Shown one piece after another: positions 23,438-37,060 of a stretch of 64,000 nt of DNA. This stretch comes from Oreocharis arfaki (Eukaryota; Chordata; Aves; Passeriformes; Paramythiidae). The DNA is taken from contig VZRR01012727.1 in the NCBI GenBank assembly GCA_013398015.1, forward strand, positions 1,651,901-1,715,900, written 5' to 3'. The position numbers and the translations under genes were made by a program. Below the pieces are notes generated by a model. The model was not told the DNA's origin and did not search any database. It was given only the letters and a program-made list of their open reading frames with translations. Positions within the stretch are counted from its first letter, which is position 1. Every line of letters starts with the position of its first letter.

Positions 23438-26030
23438 GGTTTTCTCAGTCCTTAGCTCTTTAGATTTTGCTGCCTATTCATCTGTGTCTGTGAAATAGTT
23501 ACAATTTGGGGTTTTTTCTGTCTATAATGTTTAAAAAGTACATTGAGAATGTTAATTAGCATTTTATGTTTCAAAGAACATTTTCTTAATATTCTCTGCA
23601 ACCACCTTTGGGGTAAGAAGTTTACATTACTAAATGATTTTGAAATTTTCATGTCTAAAAAAGGAATCATGATCTGACTATATTCAGTTCAACGTTGTCT
23701 ATTCTAATATATTTTCCCAAATATTGTCAAAATAATTTTCTTTGGCCTACTTTTTTCTTCCACATTCCTCTGTTGTCAATTTCCTTCTTTTTGCAGGGAG
23801 TTAATTTTCTTCAATTTCCAGCACTCTGAGCAGCTCTGCTGCTACTTATTTTTGACCTCCATCATCTGTGCTCTTGCCATCAACTCTCTCTGTGTTGGAC
23901 TGAGGCACACATCATCCCTTGAGCACTGGGATAAAGTTGTGTTTTCCCATTAACAAAAAAAATCATTCAAGTTTTCAAAATCTTTCATTCACTAGCTTGT
24001 ATATAAACTCAAATTTGAGAATAATTGATCTTGAAATGTCTGGCTGAATATACAGCCTGCCTGAAACAAGAGCAGGAGAGCTCTGTCTGTCCACTCCCAT
24101 AGTTTGTGTGAATCCATGTGGATCCAGCAGGAGACTGATTCAGTGTGTCAGGGGTAGGGGATGGAGGGAGACCTGCACACCCACCCAAACAGAAACACAG
24201 GGTCCTCTGCTGTGGCTGAGAGCATTTTCCGGGAAGAGAGAGGAGTGTGACGATGTTAAACCAAACAAGAGAGGAGAACACAAAGATCTCTTTGTCAAGT
24301 TTCCAAGACAGAGTTGCCTTCATCCTTTCTTGGTGTGCAGAATGCTTCCCCTGGCCTCCTAATGAAGCTGCCAAACACCGCCCTCTTAATATTTCATGCA
24401 TCATTTCACTGCACAGACCTTTCTGTACTCAGCATTTGTCCCATATCAGTTTTTATCCACTGCATCCTCAGTCCTGGGGAGGAACTTCACCCGAGAGGCT
24501 GCTGGTACAGAAAGCAGTGCTGCCTCTCCCAGTGAATCCAGGAAGGTTTTACACTTCAGGCTGTAAGAGTGAATATGATCTTTTTCATGGGTGAAGCAGC
24601 CCGACCGGATTCTCTGAGCTGGGAACTGCAGCCCAAGTTCACAGAGAGGATCATTAATGGTTTGTTTGCCAAGTGATAGCATTAAAAAAACCCGAAAACC
24701 AAAAAAACAACAGAACCTGAAAATTCAACAGAAAAGCTTGGCAACCCCCTAATCATCTGTTTGTAGCAGAATTATAGAGAGCAATCCAAGCCAAAAAGTT
24801 CTGCAAGTCCCACTGTTTCTGCCCGTCGCACCTTCCAGCACAGCCGAGTGCTCCTTCGGGCAGCAACAGGAAGCGTTCTGTGCTCGCTCAGATGCACTCT
24901 GTTACCAAATGAGTCACTGTGATCTCTGCCTGGCTCCAGTGCAAATTCACACTCAGGGGGTTTTCATAGTTTTCACTTTACAAATGTATGTAAAGGTCAG
25001 AGTTATGCTGAAAATAAGTTCTCATTTTTCAGAGTAGCCTCATGTATCCTAAAATCCACTTAAATCCAAAATAAGAGACTGTATTTAAAGGCAGGGAATA
25101 GACATGTTGTAGGAGACAGATTAAGCCCCATATCATTGATATCAGCCCATCTTCACAAAAGTCAGGTAATTTATGCCAGCTGATGTTTTGGCCTTGCATT
25201 TTAAATTTCCAATAAGAAATTAGGGAAACAATACTGAGAGCAGTCGAGAGAGTTATAAAAAAGATTTGAAATTATTATTTTAAGATTTCATTTCTACATT
25301 TTAGTATAAAACCCAAATGTTTACTAATCAGGTCAAGGCATGTGTCTATTCAGGAGCCATCTCAGTATTGTTGAAGAATTTGGCAACATTCTCGGGTCGA
25401 CTTTCTTCTGTAGCACTTATTGCCAGAATGCTTTGTCATTTTCCAAGAAATGTATATTTCTTGGATTCGTTGTCCCAGCTGGTTTATTGATTCCATGGTT
25501 CTCCTTTCCAAATCACTGTTCCAGCTCATTGATAATTCTATCCAGTGCTGGTTACACAAAATGTTGTTGAAAGTCCTCTTTACTTTGAAAAGCCATGTGT
25601 TGACCAGTATTTTTAGTTAACAGATATACTCAGCCAAGATGACAATCTCCAAATTTTCTACTTCAGTGTTTTTTCCGCAGAAGGCAATGAGCTGTTTGCT
25701 GCAATAAAGTCTTCTGTTTTGCCCATACTTATGGCCACAATCCATGCTCTAAATCACTGTCTACATTATTTTAACATAAATCCTCTTTCAAATACCCTTC
25801 TAATTCAATGGCATGCTGTAAATCAAATACACACTATTATAACTGCCTTGAGACTCTACTGGAGCTCTTCAAATATACTCTTTAAAAGCACTGACTTTAT
25901 GGCAAGCTTCAGGGTAAATTTAGAGCATGATACACAGAGACTTAGTCATGGGATCAAATTCTGCGTGCAGAGAAGCTTAATGGCTTTGTCTTCTCAAACA
26001 CACAGGTGGTTCACTTTAGAAATATATATA

Positions 26031-26095
26031 GTCCCACTGAAGTTAATAGAATTATGTGTATGCTTAAGGTTAAGTATATGCATAAGTATTTTCAG
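26031..26095. repeat. Ancient sauropsid-type repeat relic
   Basis: The text GTCCCACTGAAGTTAATAGA, followed by a TATGCTTAAGGTTAAGTATA-like block and CATAAGTATTTTC, parallels a motif common in bird, turtle and crocodile DNA ('cccattgaagtcaatgg... tgcttaaggttaagcacatgcttaagtg'). Family assignment is by memory and the element name is uncertain. Confidence 0.45.
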
Positions 26096-29000
26096 GAATA
26101 TTTCCAGTATTTCCATTTATCTAGATAGCTACATATTTTAAAACTTACCTTCATAATCTGCCATGTATTTTTCTCTCTTCCAAAGCATTTCATGTGTTTT
26201 TGGGGTGACTGGCAGATTTTGTGGTTAGCAAAACTTGATGAAAAGCATCCACTAGCTTAGCTCATCAAGAGACTGGCTCCATTTAGTCACACGTGTTAAA
26301 ATCATTTCTAAGAAGTGAACCTGGGTGACAACAGTCCCACACGAAGTCCCCAGGGCCAGGTTTAGGGCTGTCTCAGTTTGCTGTTACAGTTTAGGACACA
26401 GAGGTACGTTGCAGGTCTGCAGTGCTTTCTTAAGCCAAATCAAACACAGGCAAAGGCTACACCACTGCCTTTCTGCCCCTCCCTCCCCCTCAAAAGAAAA
26501 AATCAACAATTCCCCCNAAAAACCCTCAATGTGACCTCCATCCTTCTCTTTTCCTCCCCATTGACAGAGAAGAGTACTTTTGCCAGGCAGCCTTGGAGTG
26601 CTGCTTCTTTCTCCGCTTCACATATATGCCTGAGGCTTTAAACCCTGTCTACCCAGCTGATTAGAACGGATATCAGGCTGACAGCCACGATGATGAGGAC
26701 CAGCAACAGCATGAATAATAGTCCTCATGGTTTGATATAAACTAATATATCAGATTACCTATTTTCTGAGAGATTTCTACCGCTGCACAGCAAATCCACT
26801 TTGAAACTGCAGCTGGTCTCTGGGAACACGATCACATGAGCAAGCCAGGACGAGCCCTGGACAATTGTGGTGAGGAACAAAGAGTCCACACTTCAAAACA
26901 CAACTTTCTGATCATCTTATCAGGAATAATAGGCTCTGTAAGAGACAGGACATATTGAACATGCTAGAAAAGTTAAACTGGCTAGTATTTCTACAGCAGT
27001 TCTGCTGTACAATAATCCAAGAGAAAATGTCTCAATGTACTTGCCTTCCAAAGGAGTCCCAAAGGAGGAGTCCAGATTGCAACTTATGTCTAGATTGTCT
27101 GATTTATGAAGATCCTCATCTGCCAAATTCAGCAGTCTACAGAAATTAATCCCAACAAGCTACCATTATGAGAAAGCTGAATGTGATTCTGTATCTCCTG
27201 GGCAGAGAACCAAAACCTGGAAGATTAAATAACCTATTGCATAGCACTGAGCAAGATACTTGCAACCTCAGACCACAGCAATGACATTGCTGCCCCAGTA
27301 TTTCAGATCAAACACTATCTTGGTCAGTTGCTTATTTCTAAAAAACAGTTTCTTCCAGTTCAGCAGATCTTAGGGAACAAACCATCCTTCTGCAATCTCT
27401 TAATTCTTTACTGAGCTTTTCAACAAAGTCAGTAAAATAGGTAATTATCTATTGTAAAATAGTTAAAACTATCATAAAATAGTTAATTATCACATAAATA
27501 TTTAGTCTTTTTAAGGGCACCTCAGATGATAGCAGGCTGGAGGCCTGATGTAACCACTTCACTTGCAGAGCTAAGCTCCTGCACATGTGTAACCACCCTG
27601 CTCTCAGTGAGTCAATGCACATACCCACAAGCATGTAAAGTCCTGGAGCTGTGGCAATCTGCTCTAACTGCTCAAGAGATGTTAAATATCCAAGTTGATA
27701 TGTAAAGCTTCAGTTTAGTTGAAAATGGATGCCTGCCCTTACTGTCTCGTTTAATAAAAGAAATTTGAACAGAAAGTGAAGAGATACTTGTTAATGTTTG
27801 ACTGAAGACATTATACAGACACTCAAAACCAAGGGAACCTCACCCTCACCCCAGTACACGTACCTGCAGCTAACATTAAGAAAAAAAAGGTGTGTAAGAA
27901 ACTGATTACAAGGAGGTAGAATTATTTATCAATGATGTCATAAACTATAATGAAACAAGCAAGGCCAGCGTAGTTAAAGATATAAAGCTTTTCAAAATGT
28001 GGAAGAAGCATGAGAAGAGGTTCTGCTAAGATCACTTCAATAACCTACTATTGAAACCCACTCTCATACTAGGAAGCTGAACACTAACAAGAATTCTATA
28101 AGGAGAAATCATAATTTTGCCTATGTGAACCACTGTTTTCAATTAAAGATGTGACAAAGTTATTCCTGAACATGGCAGCTGGCAGATTTCTTTTTGAAAT
28201 AATTATCAGACCAACAAACAATGTTATATTAGACTTTTAGAAATCATGCTATGAGAGAGTTGTACATGCAACAGTTATCATAACTTGCTTAAGTTTAGTT
28301 AAATGGAAAAAGAATCAAATGTTGGTCTCTAACTATGATTTTCATTTCATAAGAGCAAATCTTAAGGAAGGGAAACCAGGTGAAAGACTTTCCTGAAGCC
28401 ACCCAGAATATCAACACTAGAGTCTTGGGATTTTCTTAAACAAAATCAGCTAAAACCACCTGGAAATGGTAAGTGAGGAAAACTGTCAGGAAAGGACTTC
28501 AGAAGTAGCCACATGATAACCAGTTCCAAAATAATTTTAGGAGTGAGCACAGAAGCTGATACAAACTGGTAAAGCCAACATAGAATAGAGGAAACAAAAG
28601 AGTCTCACTCCAGATGAGATTTCTGGTAGAAAGAAGCAAGTGGTTCATCTATCTTAGGAAAAACCAGGACCGGCAGGGCAGCTGATCCCAATTTCCCAAC
28701 TATCCTTGAAGTTGCTGCTACCAAAAGTTTTTAGCTTAAGTTATAATAGCAAGAGCTCAAGGAACTGGGCTAAAAAAAGTAGTCTTCATGGAGATTTAAA
28801 GAGGAAATAAGGTTTCTTTTCAGAGAAGTGGATTATGAAAGGATAATAGTGCAGCTTCTTGGGACAGGGCAGAAAACAGCAACTGAAAAGGTCACTCCAA
28901 ACCTACAGCCCATGCTCCTATCTTTAGCCTAGTGCTTTGCCTTGTTCTAAACACCCTAATAAGTAAATGCAATTTATTGTGCTTTATCAAGTTGTACAAG

Positions 29001-30225
29001 ACATCTTCAGGGAAAACAATAACCAATGTTCTTCTTCATGTTTTTCTCAGAGTCAGGGACTGGAGCCATGGCATTTGGATGAAAAAATCTTTATTCTTGC
29101 CCAGTTTTCTTCTGTGGAGCCAAAGTGTCTGATTCTGCTGGCATCCAGTTTCAGTTCTGATTTCAGTCCAGTGAACCTGGTAACTCTGGGCTGTGATCTT
29201 TTACACCACAAAATTTCTCACTGTCTTTGTAGCCAAGTTTATCATCATCATTTCTCACAATAAAGCAATGCTGCTGACTGTTTCAGATCATTTCTCACTG
29301 TAGTTTCTGGCCTTTCTATTCTGAAGTTCACAGAACTGACATGTAAACTGGTTTTCTCCTTTACTCCTCTCTTTCCCCAGTTGTACAAAATTACTCTAAG
29401 GATCACGTCATCTGTTTCAGTCATCTTTGCTTTTGGCAAGTAATGTTGCAATATCCATTTCCTGATCCTATTCCTAAACGATCATAAATAGAAAAACGTG
29501 AATATGAATATGCCAGTATGAAGTCAATGCCAGATGACTCCTATGTCCCCAATGTCCTATATAATACCAATATAATCTGCATTTCAAATCCTGCAAAAGG
29601 TTTTTGCATTTGCATTGTCACCACAGGTCCATGAAGCTGAAACTAGAGTGCCTTTGGTTCTACAGCACTCCAGCCCATCCAGCAGGAAGAGTGCAGCTTT
29701 AGATTTTTAAGCTCAAAAAACCAGGAAGACCACATTTTCTACATGGCCTCAAGCTGCAACATGGGCAAACCTAAACTTCACATGGATAAGCATGTCTTAT
29801 CCCACGAGCTAACAGGAAAACAAGGGACAAGCTCTCTCCTGACTTTGGGAAAAGAAGTGTTGGTTTGCAAGAGCGCCAGGTTTATAACAATTAAGACACC
29901 GATGCAGACTTCTGCATCATTTGGTGACTACATGATCTTAATATTTCTCTTTAAGCCTTGATCTTTCACTTTTAAAGTGTGCCCGGCTGAGAGCACTTCC
30001 TTTTGTTATGGGCCAGGGAAAACAGACTGCAACATTTGCTTTCTCATGAGTTCAAAGGGGAAGGTGAGGAGGAAGCATCAGCCTATAAAGTAGGTGTATG
30101 GAGGTTGGTATTTCTCTAAGTTACCAGAAAACAAAACAAAAACCTGCACCAGCAAATTGCTGTTAAGTCTTAAGGGTTCAAGGTATGAACAGCCTGGTGG
30201 GTTAATGGACACCCCTCCTCTTTAT

Positions 30226-30300
30226 AGTGAAAGACCTCAGTGGCATTCAACACATTTTTCCACTGATTTTAATGATGCCAGGATTTCATCTTTCATTCTC
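30226..30300. repeat. Ancient sauropsid-type repeat relic
   Basis: The core TTCCACTGATTTTAATGATG, followed by CCAGGATTTCATC, resembles the widespread 'cattgacttcaatggtgccaggatttcac' motif. The frame 30094-30444 that crosses it is not considered a gene. Confidence 0.4.
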
Positions 30301-33300
30301 AAGGATTTTTATTACCCCAACACATATACTACATTCCACTATCCTCATGGACTGCTTCAGCAAGGAGTCCCATCCTGGTTTGGAAAAAGGATGACTTTTG
30401 ATGAGTTTTTGTATATTCTCGGTTGCCCATCCAGCTTGTGCTAGCACCCACATCCTGGTCAGACAAGACAGTGCCAAGGGCCAGGGAAATTACACCTTTC
30501 CTAGTAGTAAACGAACATGCTCATCTGGAAGAACCTTTAAAAAGCTCCCTGAGGTAATTTTCTGCCAATTCAGTGGTCTGAACGAGCCCCACAGATGGTG
30601 AGGCAATTTCCAGAGCTGGCAGAGGAGGAAGAGCAGGATCACCTCTGGCCAGTGGCCACTCCAGCAACTCTACCTCTGAGGTGAGGGAGAGTTTTCCAGA
30701 GGAGCCAGAAGGGACCGTAACTCAGCTACTGAGAAGTTCAGGCTCTAGAGAAATGGCCCAGTAAATGGAGATTTCTTTGGAAAATGTTTAAATGATAAGT
30801 TTTCTGATGCAACAGTTGAACTTCTGTTTAAGGAGCACCTTATTTTGTGTTCTACTAAACCAGTTATTTTAGAGATTAAGAGTTCATTTGGCACGCTTAC
30901 TTTGAGGAGGTGCTACAGCCTTCATTCTCATCTCAGTGCTCTCAGACCTTTGCTTTCACCACACAGACACTGAGTTAGATTCCCAAGCAGGATGTGCAAG
31001 CACAGGGAGGGCATCTGCTTGCAAGCAAGCGGGAATGCACTAAGGAGAGGGATCAGACACTGGCACAAACATTCCCTTTCAGACCTGTACCGGGTCACTG
31101 CAGCCTCCCCCAGGCCACACATGGCTTTCTGGAGGCATCAGCCCCTCGGTCAATGAAAAGGGCCATTTGTTCCCAGTACCACAGAGCTGCTGCAGCACAG
31201 CACTGGTGCTCAGGGGAGGCACCGAGCAGATGCTCTGGGTCGCTGCTTGGTGGCCTGGGCTCTGGCATTGCTCACTGCAGCTGCTGCTGCTCTGTTCTGT
31301 ATATATTCAATACACTTAAAGTCTGTGCTCACGTCCCTACCCTGCTGCCCAGCACACTAATGCTGGAACAAGAAGTGTATTGAAATGAACACAGCAGAAG
31401 TTAGGTCTGAAAGGAAGGTGGCCCCATTTCCTCCATCACAGCAACCAGCTCCAGATGAGTTTTCCCCACTCACCCGAGCCAGAGGCAACCCTCAGGACCA
31501 GTGCCACCACCGCTGAGGTTTTAAACTCCCAGAAACTTCAGAAGCAATACAGCTCCAGCAGTTGCTTCCCTAACATCTAACTTTTTGAGAGAAAAACTTT
31601 TCTTCCCCTCACTAACGTGAGTGTTACATGAGGCCATCTTACAGCCCACCACCAGGATCCTATTTCTGGCCCTGGAGGGACATTCACTTGATTTGGCATC
31701 CCTTCACATGTACTAAAACCAAACATGTGCTAATGCAACAAGCTGACCACAGCTTTGCTGTTCTGCACAGGCACAATTGTGCTGAGTGTCCACGTTAGCC
31801 CCCTGAGTCTGGGCTAATGCACAAGGAAGAGCCCCAGTCACAGCTGCCAGGGTGGGTACCATACTCCTCCAGCACGGACCCATGGCAGCTTCAGTTCAAT
31901 CCCCAGCTGCAGAGCAATCCACGCTTTCCAAATGAAGAAGGACAAGGTTAGCAGATAACATAGCAAGGCAGAAAATAACTATTTCATGAGAGGTTTTGAA
32001 GTTCCCCCATTTCTTTTTGTTCCGCTGCAGAAATGTCGCAGTCGGTTTCCTGCATCCCAGATGACTGACCAAACAGCTCAGGATCACAGAGCTACCCCGA
32101 GGGCAGTTTCTGGATTGTCACCAGGTACCAGAAAACTGTCATGTCAGGCTGCGTGTGACTTTGGATCCCTGGGCCTTGAATGCAAGTGTTAGACTAAGCT
32201 CCCACTTCTGTTTGCTGAGGCTGTTGACAAGGGGCCCTCAATGCCATGCAGCTTGCATTGTAAACATAAGTGGTCCTGTAAAGTGGGATTTTTAATTTGA
32301 CTTGTAAAATGAGGTTTTTCAAGAGTACTCTGTGACTGAGTCACTGATTTTAATAGTACTTTCCACATAAATTGTTTATTCAGACAAGTTTTAGGTTCTC
32401 ATTCAATTTTCTAATCAGGGTCTGAGTGCACCAATAGGCAGTGCAGCCCTTTCCCTCCAGCTCTACTGCTCAAAGCTGCCTGTGGTATAGTGTAGCTGTT
32501 CCATCTGGGCTTGGGCTTGCATGAAAAAGTGTTCTAAGGAACCCAACTCCTTCACTTGGGAAGTATTATTTTATGGGGTTTTTTAGAGTAAAAGTTTTCT
32601 GCTAAAAATCTTTGTCATGAGATTGACTATAAAAATAAAGTTCAGTTTCCAAAATTCTAATAGTCTGTCAAGTATTAAAATTGTGTTTGAAGAGTCCCTG
32701 CAACTATTACTTTTTAATGATACAATATTTAAAAAAAAATGCTTCAGGGTTGTTGCTATGGAGTACCTAGATCACCTGCAGCTATAGGAATAAGCATCCT
32801 GTAATGTATAATGAATGCTGAGGCTCTACTTAGTTTTGCCCAGGGCTTGTTTTGCCTTAAAATGTTGGGGGTTGTTTTGGGGTTGCTTGTTTCAGCAACA
32901 TTTGTGGTAGTTTTAAAGAGCTTAAGCACAGTCCAAGGAGAATTCTAGTGCTGGTGTTTTACATTTTTCTATAGCGAGTACCAGACTCTTTTGCATAGCT
33001 GGTCTTCAACTCATCCAAGAGCAGTTTTAGCAGAAAAATTACCATTTATAACTTCATGGCTAGGACCACTGCTAGGCAGGATAATGGGGAAGTAGACAGA
33101 TCTGCCCTTCCCAAGACACAGGAGAAATTATAATGTTCCCTGTCCACTCCTAGCTTAGATGAGATGCTAACAAGAAGCAGGGAACCCTATACACTGTCAA
33201 GTCCCTATTTCAAAGGGAACAGAACACTTACACTTTTATGAATAGTGCTGAGTGCCAAAGGTATTGGATAAACATACATCATTTCCGTGCAGTTTTATGA

Positions 33301-35900
33301 ATCATTCTGTAGCATGTATTAATCCCAGATGGTATGGGAACATCACCTTTGAAATGAATACTGCAGTCTGAACCTTATTGACTTCTGCTGCCCAGAACCA
33401 CCACAGCCCTACAACACTCAGAGAGAAGGTACAGCTCCCCGTTCTCTCTCATCTCCTGAGAGAGAGCCTTCCTCTGCTTGACGACTTAATGTTAGCTTAG
33501 ATGCTTTAAAAAAACCCTGAAGAACCCATTGGTTCCATGGCTGCTGAACAGATTTTGTCAAGCTTTTAGATATTTGAGAATAGCAGGTTATTTTCATGAT
33601 ATAGAGGGACAGTGTGAGTACAGAAGGGCATGAGGCATTCGGTTTCTCAGGGCCCTTGTCTGCCTGTGCAGATGGGTAATTGCTCAGCACTTCTAGAAGG
33701 CCCGGAAACAGAGGTGTGAGGGCTTTTGAAAGCACATCTTTCATTGAGAGAAGATCACCTAGGCCAAGTTGTTGTTTAGAGTTTTTTTACAGCAGCAAAA
33801 AGTACCTTAGCTTTGATCATACTTGAGCTGAGTGTCTAGTACAACTCAGCTGCAGCTCCTGAATCCCACCAGCCAAAATAGTCCAAATCTTGAAACATCC
33901 AATGATTTCAAATAATTACTACAGTCCTTTAAAGTTCGGTGTTTGGAGAAAGCAAACAGAGAGGTGCGAAAAATGGAGTGGAGCTCAGCTGCTTGATTCA
34001 CCTTTTCCAGCAGTGGCAATGCTTCTGTGTGAACTTTAGTGGGGATTCAGGAAACCAAATACATCCAAGCACAGCACCATTACCTCAGTCTAAAGCAACT
34101 CAGAGCCAATTCATTCTGCAGAACTAACTGCTCTGTGAAATCCCAAAGGTCAGTGACAGGATGGCTCACAAAGGTCAGTGGGATGAGGACTAAGACAAGC
34201 TGTAAATAAGCATTGACTCCCAAAATACAGGATCCTATTCACTTGTATCTTCTTTAGACCTACAGGATCTGCTAGAAAACATCCTTAAAAGATGTTTGAA
34301 AGTCAGTAGATAAAAGTCCCGTAAATTATCCCACTGGCGTTTTCTCCACATCTCATGTAATGACAAAGTTCAAGGTAGCATTTTTAGTGCATCACTTCCA
34401 AGTTCTCACAGCCTGGGTTTTGTGAGCTGTTTGCTCAGCACAAGGCATCTTTACAGAGTGCTATACAGAAGAACCTGAGTGCTCGTTACAAAAAGCTGGT
34501 CATCCTTCACAAAGCTCTGACTCCTGGCATACAGATAATTTTCAGAGACAAGATTTCTTTTATTATTATTACTTCTTGCTAAAGGCCATGTGATTCATCA
34601 GGAGTCTAGGATAGATTTATAATGTGCTTTAGTCACCTGCTCATGCCACAAAACCCTATTGCTGAAATAAAGGGCAAAAAAAGCACAAGAAAGCCATCCA
34701 AAATAGCCATTCTCTCATCCCTGTCTGAGAAACATACACTAAAATATTTTGATCAGAAAAACATAGTTTTACTAAGATAATACAAAAAACTAACCTTTTC
34801 TCCATTATCTAGCCATATATTCTAATAAAAACATTTTTAAATTCCTCTGCAAATCAGACTAATTATTCTATTATGAAATAAAATAAACATTTTTGGCATG
34901 TCCTTTGCCATATAAAATTATTTTTTCTTATGGGATTCAAGCCACTGTCCCTTAAAGCATGCCAGGGGCATGTGAATGATAATGCAAACAGAAGCAAGGT
35001 CTGAAAAGAGTCACAAACAAAAATTCTCTTGAATTTTAAAACTTCTCAAAGCATAAGCTTAAAACAGTAGATAAGTATATAACTCTTGGATATTATGCCA
35101 ACTGAAATTTTTTTTAAAAGTATCAAAACCATCTTTCCAATTAATTCTTCACTCTTTAGAAAAACTATTTAAAGTATGCAATAATAAATTATTATCTCAC
35201 GTCTTTCTCATACTGACTGAGATCCACATATGTTTTCAGGGGTTACACATAGTATCTGCAGTCCTCAAACTAAGACCCACTTCCCATCTTGCCTTCTATA
35301 GAGAGCTCCTCCAGTCTTGTAAAACAAAACACATTCTACCATCATTTCCCAAGATTTTTAGTCACCCACGAGAGATTGGAGGAAAAAAAAATTTAAAAAA
35401 AAGAAATCAAGCCAAAGAGCAAGAGCAGCCCCACAGTATAGTACAAAAAGTAGCAACAAAGCAGCAAGCAAGGTAAGAAGAGATATTTACACACAGGCTG
35501 CACTTAATCAGTAGAAAACATTTAATATATACACCAATGTCTTCCAGCTGCCTAAAACCCAGTAATTCCTGCTAACTGGTTTCATACATAATCCTCACAA
35601 GGAATATTTATAAGCTCTTTTTCTGGCACGGAATTATTTTAACATTCTTGTATCTTATACCTGGTTTACAAGCTAGTTTCTGGTCATTGTGCTACAAAAG
35701 ATTTTTCCTTTCCTCCGAGTTGCAAGAAAAATAGATGAGCTGCTGTGCATGAGCTCTGGATACATTTCAGTTGGGGATATTTCTTTGACAGTAAGAGACA
35801 AGATGAGAGCACAGACAATCCACAGTACTCCAATGAATTAACATCAGATGACTTTGGTGGCTGTGACAAGCAATAATTTGAATCCAAACCATGTAGAAGG

Positions 35901-35955
35901 CCTAATTCTGTTCAGGCATAAATTGGAGCAACTCCACTGAAGCAGATCCAATTTG
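35901..35955. repeat. Ancient sauropsid-type repeat relic
   Basis: CCTAATTCTGTTCAGGCATA is followed by an AAATTGGAGCAACTCCACTG-like block and AAGCAGATCC. This follows the plan of an old dispersed repeat ('aattctgatctcagttaca...ggagtaactccactgaagtcaatgg'). It is similar in plan to 9532-9600 and 38511-38602. Confidence 0.45.
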
Positions 35956-36639
35956 CTGCAGAGGTATCACAGGATGCACACACCGCAGCTCTGGGCACTG
36001 CAGGGCTCACGGAGGCACGGCACTGCACATGGACACTCAGGCTCTGTTTGCTGTAGAAGCCCTGGAGCTACGGGGAAAGATTCCCCAATACCTTTATCAC
36101 TGGAATGGCACCACCCATGGTGACAAACACCAATCCCAGCTCACTCCTCCACAGCAGCAACTTCTCTCTGCAAGGACTGCAAGTTACTGCAGTAACCAAA
36201 AATTGCCCTGACACCTCTCAGAGCTCCTGTTTTAGGATCACTTCTCCAGCACCATAAAGCAAGCTGCAACCCTTCTCCTTGAGATCCTGTGTGACACCTG
36301 TGCCAGCTCCCCATGCTCCGCTTCCCACCTCCTTCCCAGCCTTCCTCTTCCTAAACCAGTGCATAGGCAGGACTAGCAGCAGGTTTTTCATCTTTCTGTT
36401 CAATGTTTTCAGCCTCCTGGGACTCAGAGGTGATGTCAGGGCATATCAGCACCTCCACATGCACAGGAGGGAGGAAGGCCCTGTGCTCCCAGTCTGACCA
36501 GCCAAGGCACGGGCAGTTTGCACACGGATCAATCCTCCCCAGCGCTGCCTCTGTCCTGAATGTCTTTGCCATCCCTTTTCATTCCCTCTGCACATGAGGA
36601 GATGAAGAGGTGTGCATTAACTTACCCAATGCAATAGGA

Positions 36640-37060
36640 TACCTCCACATTTTGGCAAAAGCTCGAAGGCAGTTGTGTTGTCACCTATGTCTGCTGTGAC
36701 TACAAAAAGTAATTGCATTTATAATTTGCATTTTCAAGTTATTCCGCAGATTTCATTAATCTGTTCCTAAAAATGCTGCTAAGGAAGGGGGAGATCTGTT
36801 TAAGGATAGATTCAAGAGGATAATTTAATTGTTGTTTAATAGAGAAATGCTTCCATGTTTATTTAACAGTTTCCCCCTAGCTACTGGTGCACCATTATCA
36901 AATTAAATAACATCTAATCAGGCTATCAGATTATTGTATTTTTTTATGAACCAGCAAATGCTTAATGGGTTTTATTTTAGAAACAAAAAGATTCATATTG
37001 CAGGAGATTAATGCTATGAAAAAATATCTATATTAATATCTCTGAGCAATAAGGGATATG
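36640..37060. promoter_or_regulatory. Candidate conserved non-coding element
   Basis: An AT-rich, repeat-poor stretch is dense in homeodomain-type cores. Examples are GTAATTGCATTTATAATTTG near 36708, ATTTCATTAATC near 36749, TAATTTAATTG near 36821, and ATCTAATCAGG near 36911. It lies roughly 27 kb upstream of LHX9. The call is by appearance only and needs comparative alignment to be believed. Confidence 0.3.

Larger units (their letters stand above)
20106..30225. other. Intergenic, no gene recognised
   Basis: No coding exon or RNA gene was recognised. The interval contains twin hairpins at 23363-23437, a repeat relic at 26031-26095, a single N at 26517, and a degenerate tandem duplication with a period of about 21 bp near 27456-27497 (TAAAATAGTTA twice). 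Frames such as 22133-22429, 22500-22862 and 24009-24404 show no similarity that I recognise and no splice logic. Confidence 0.6.
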
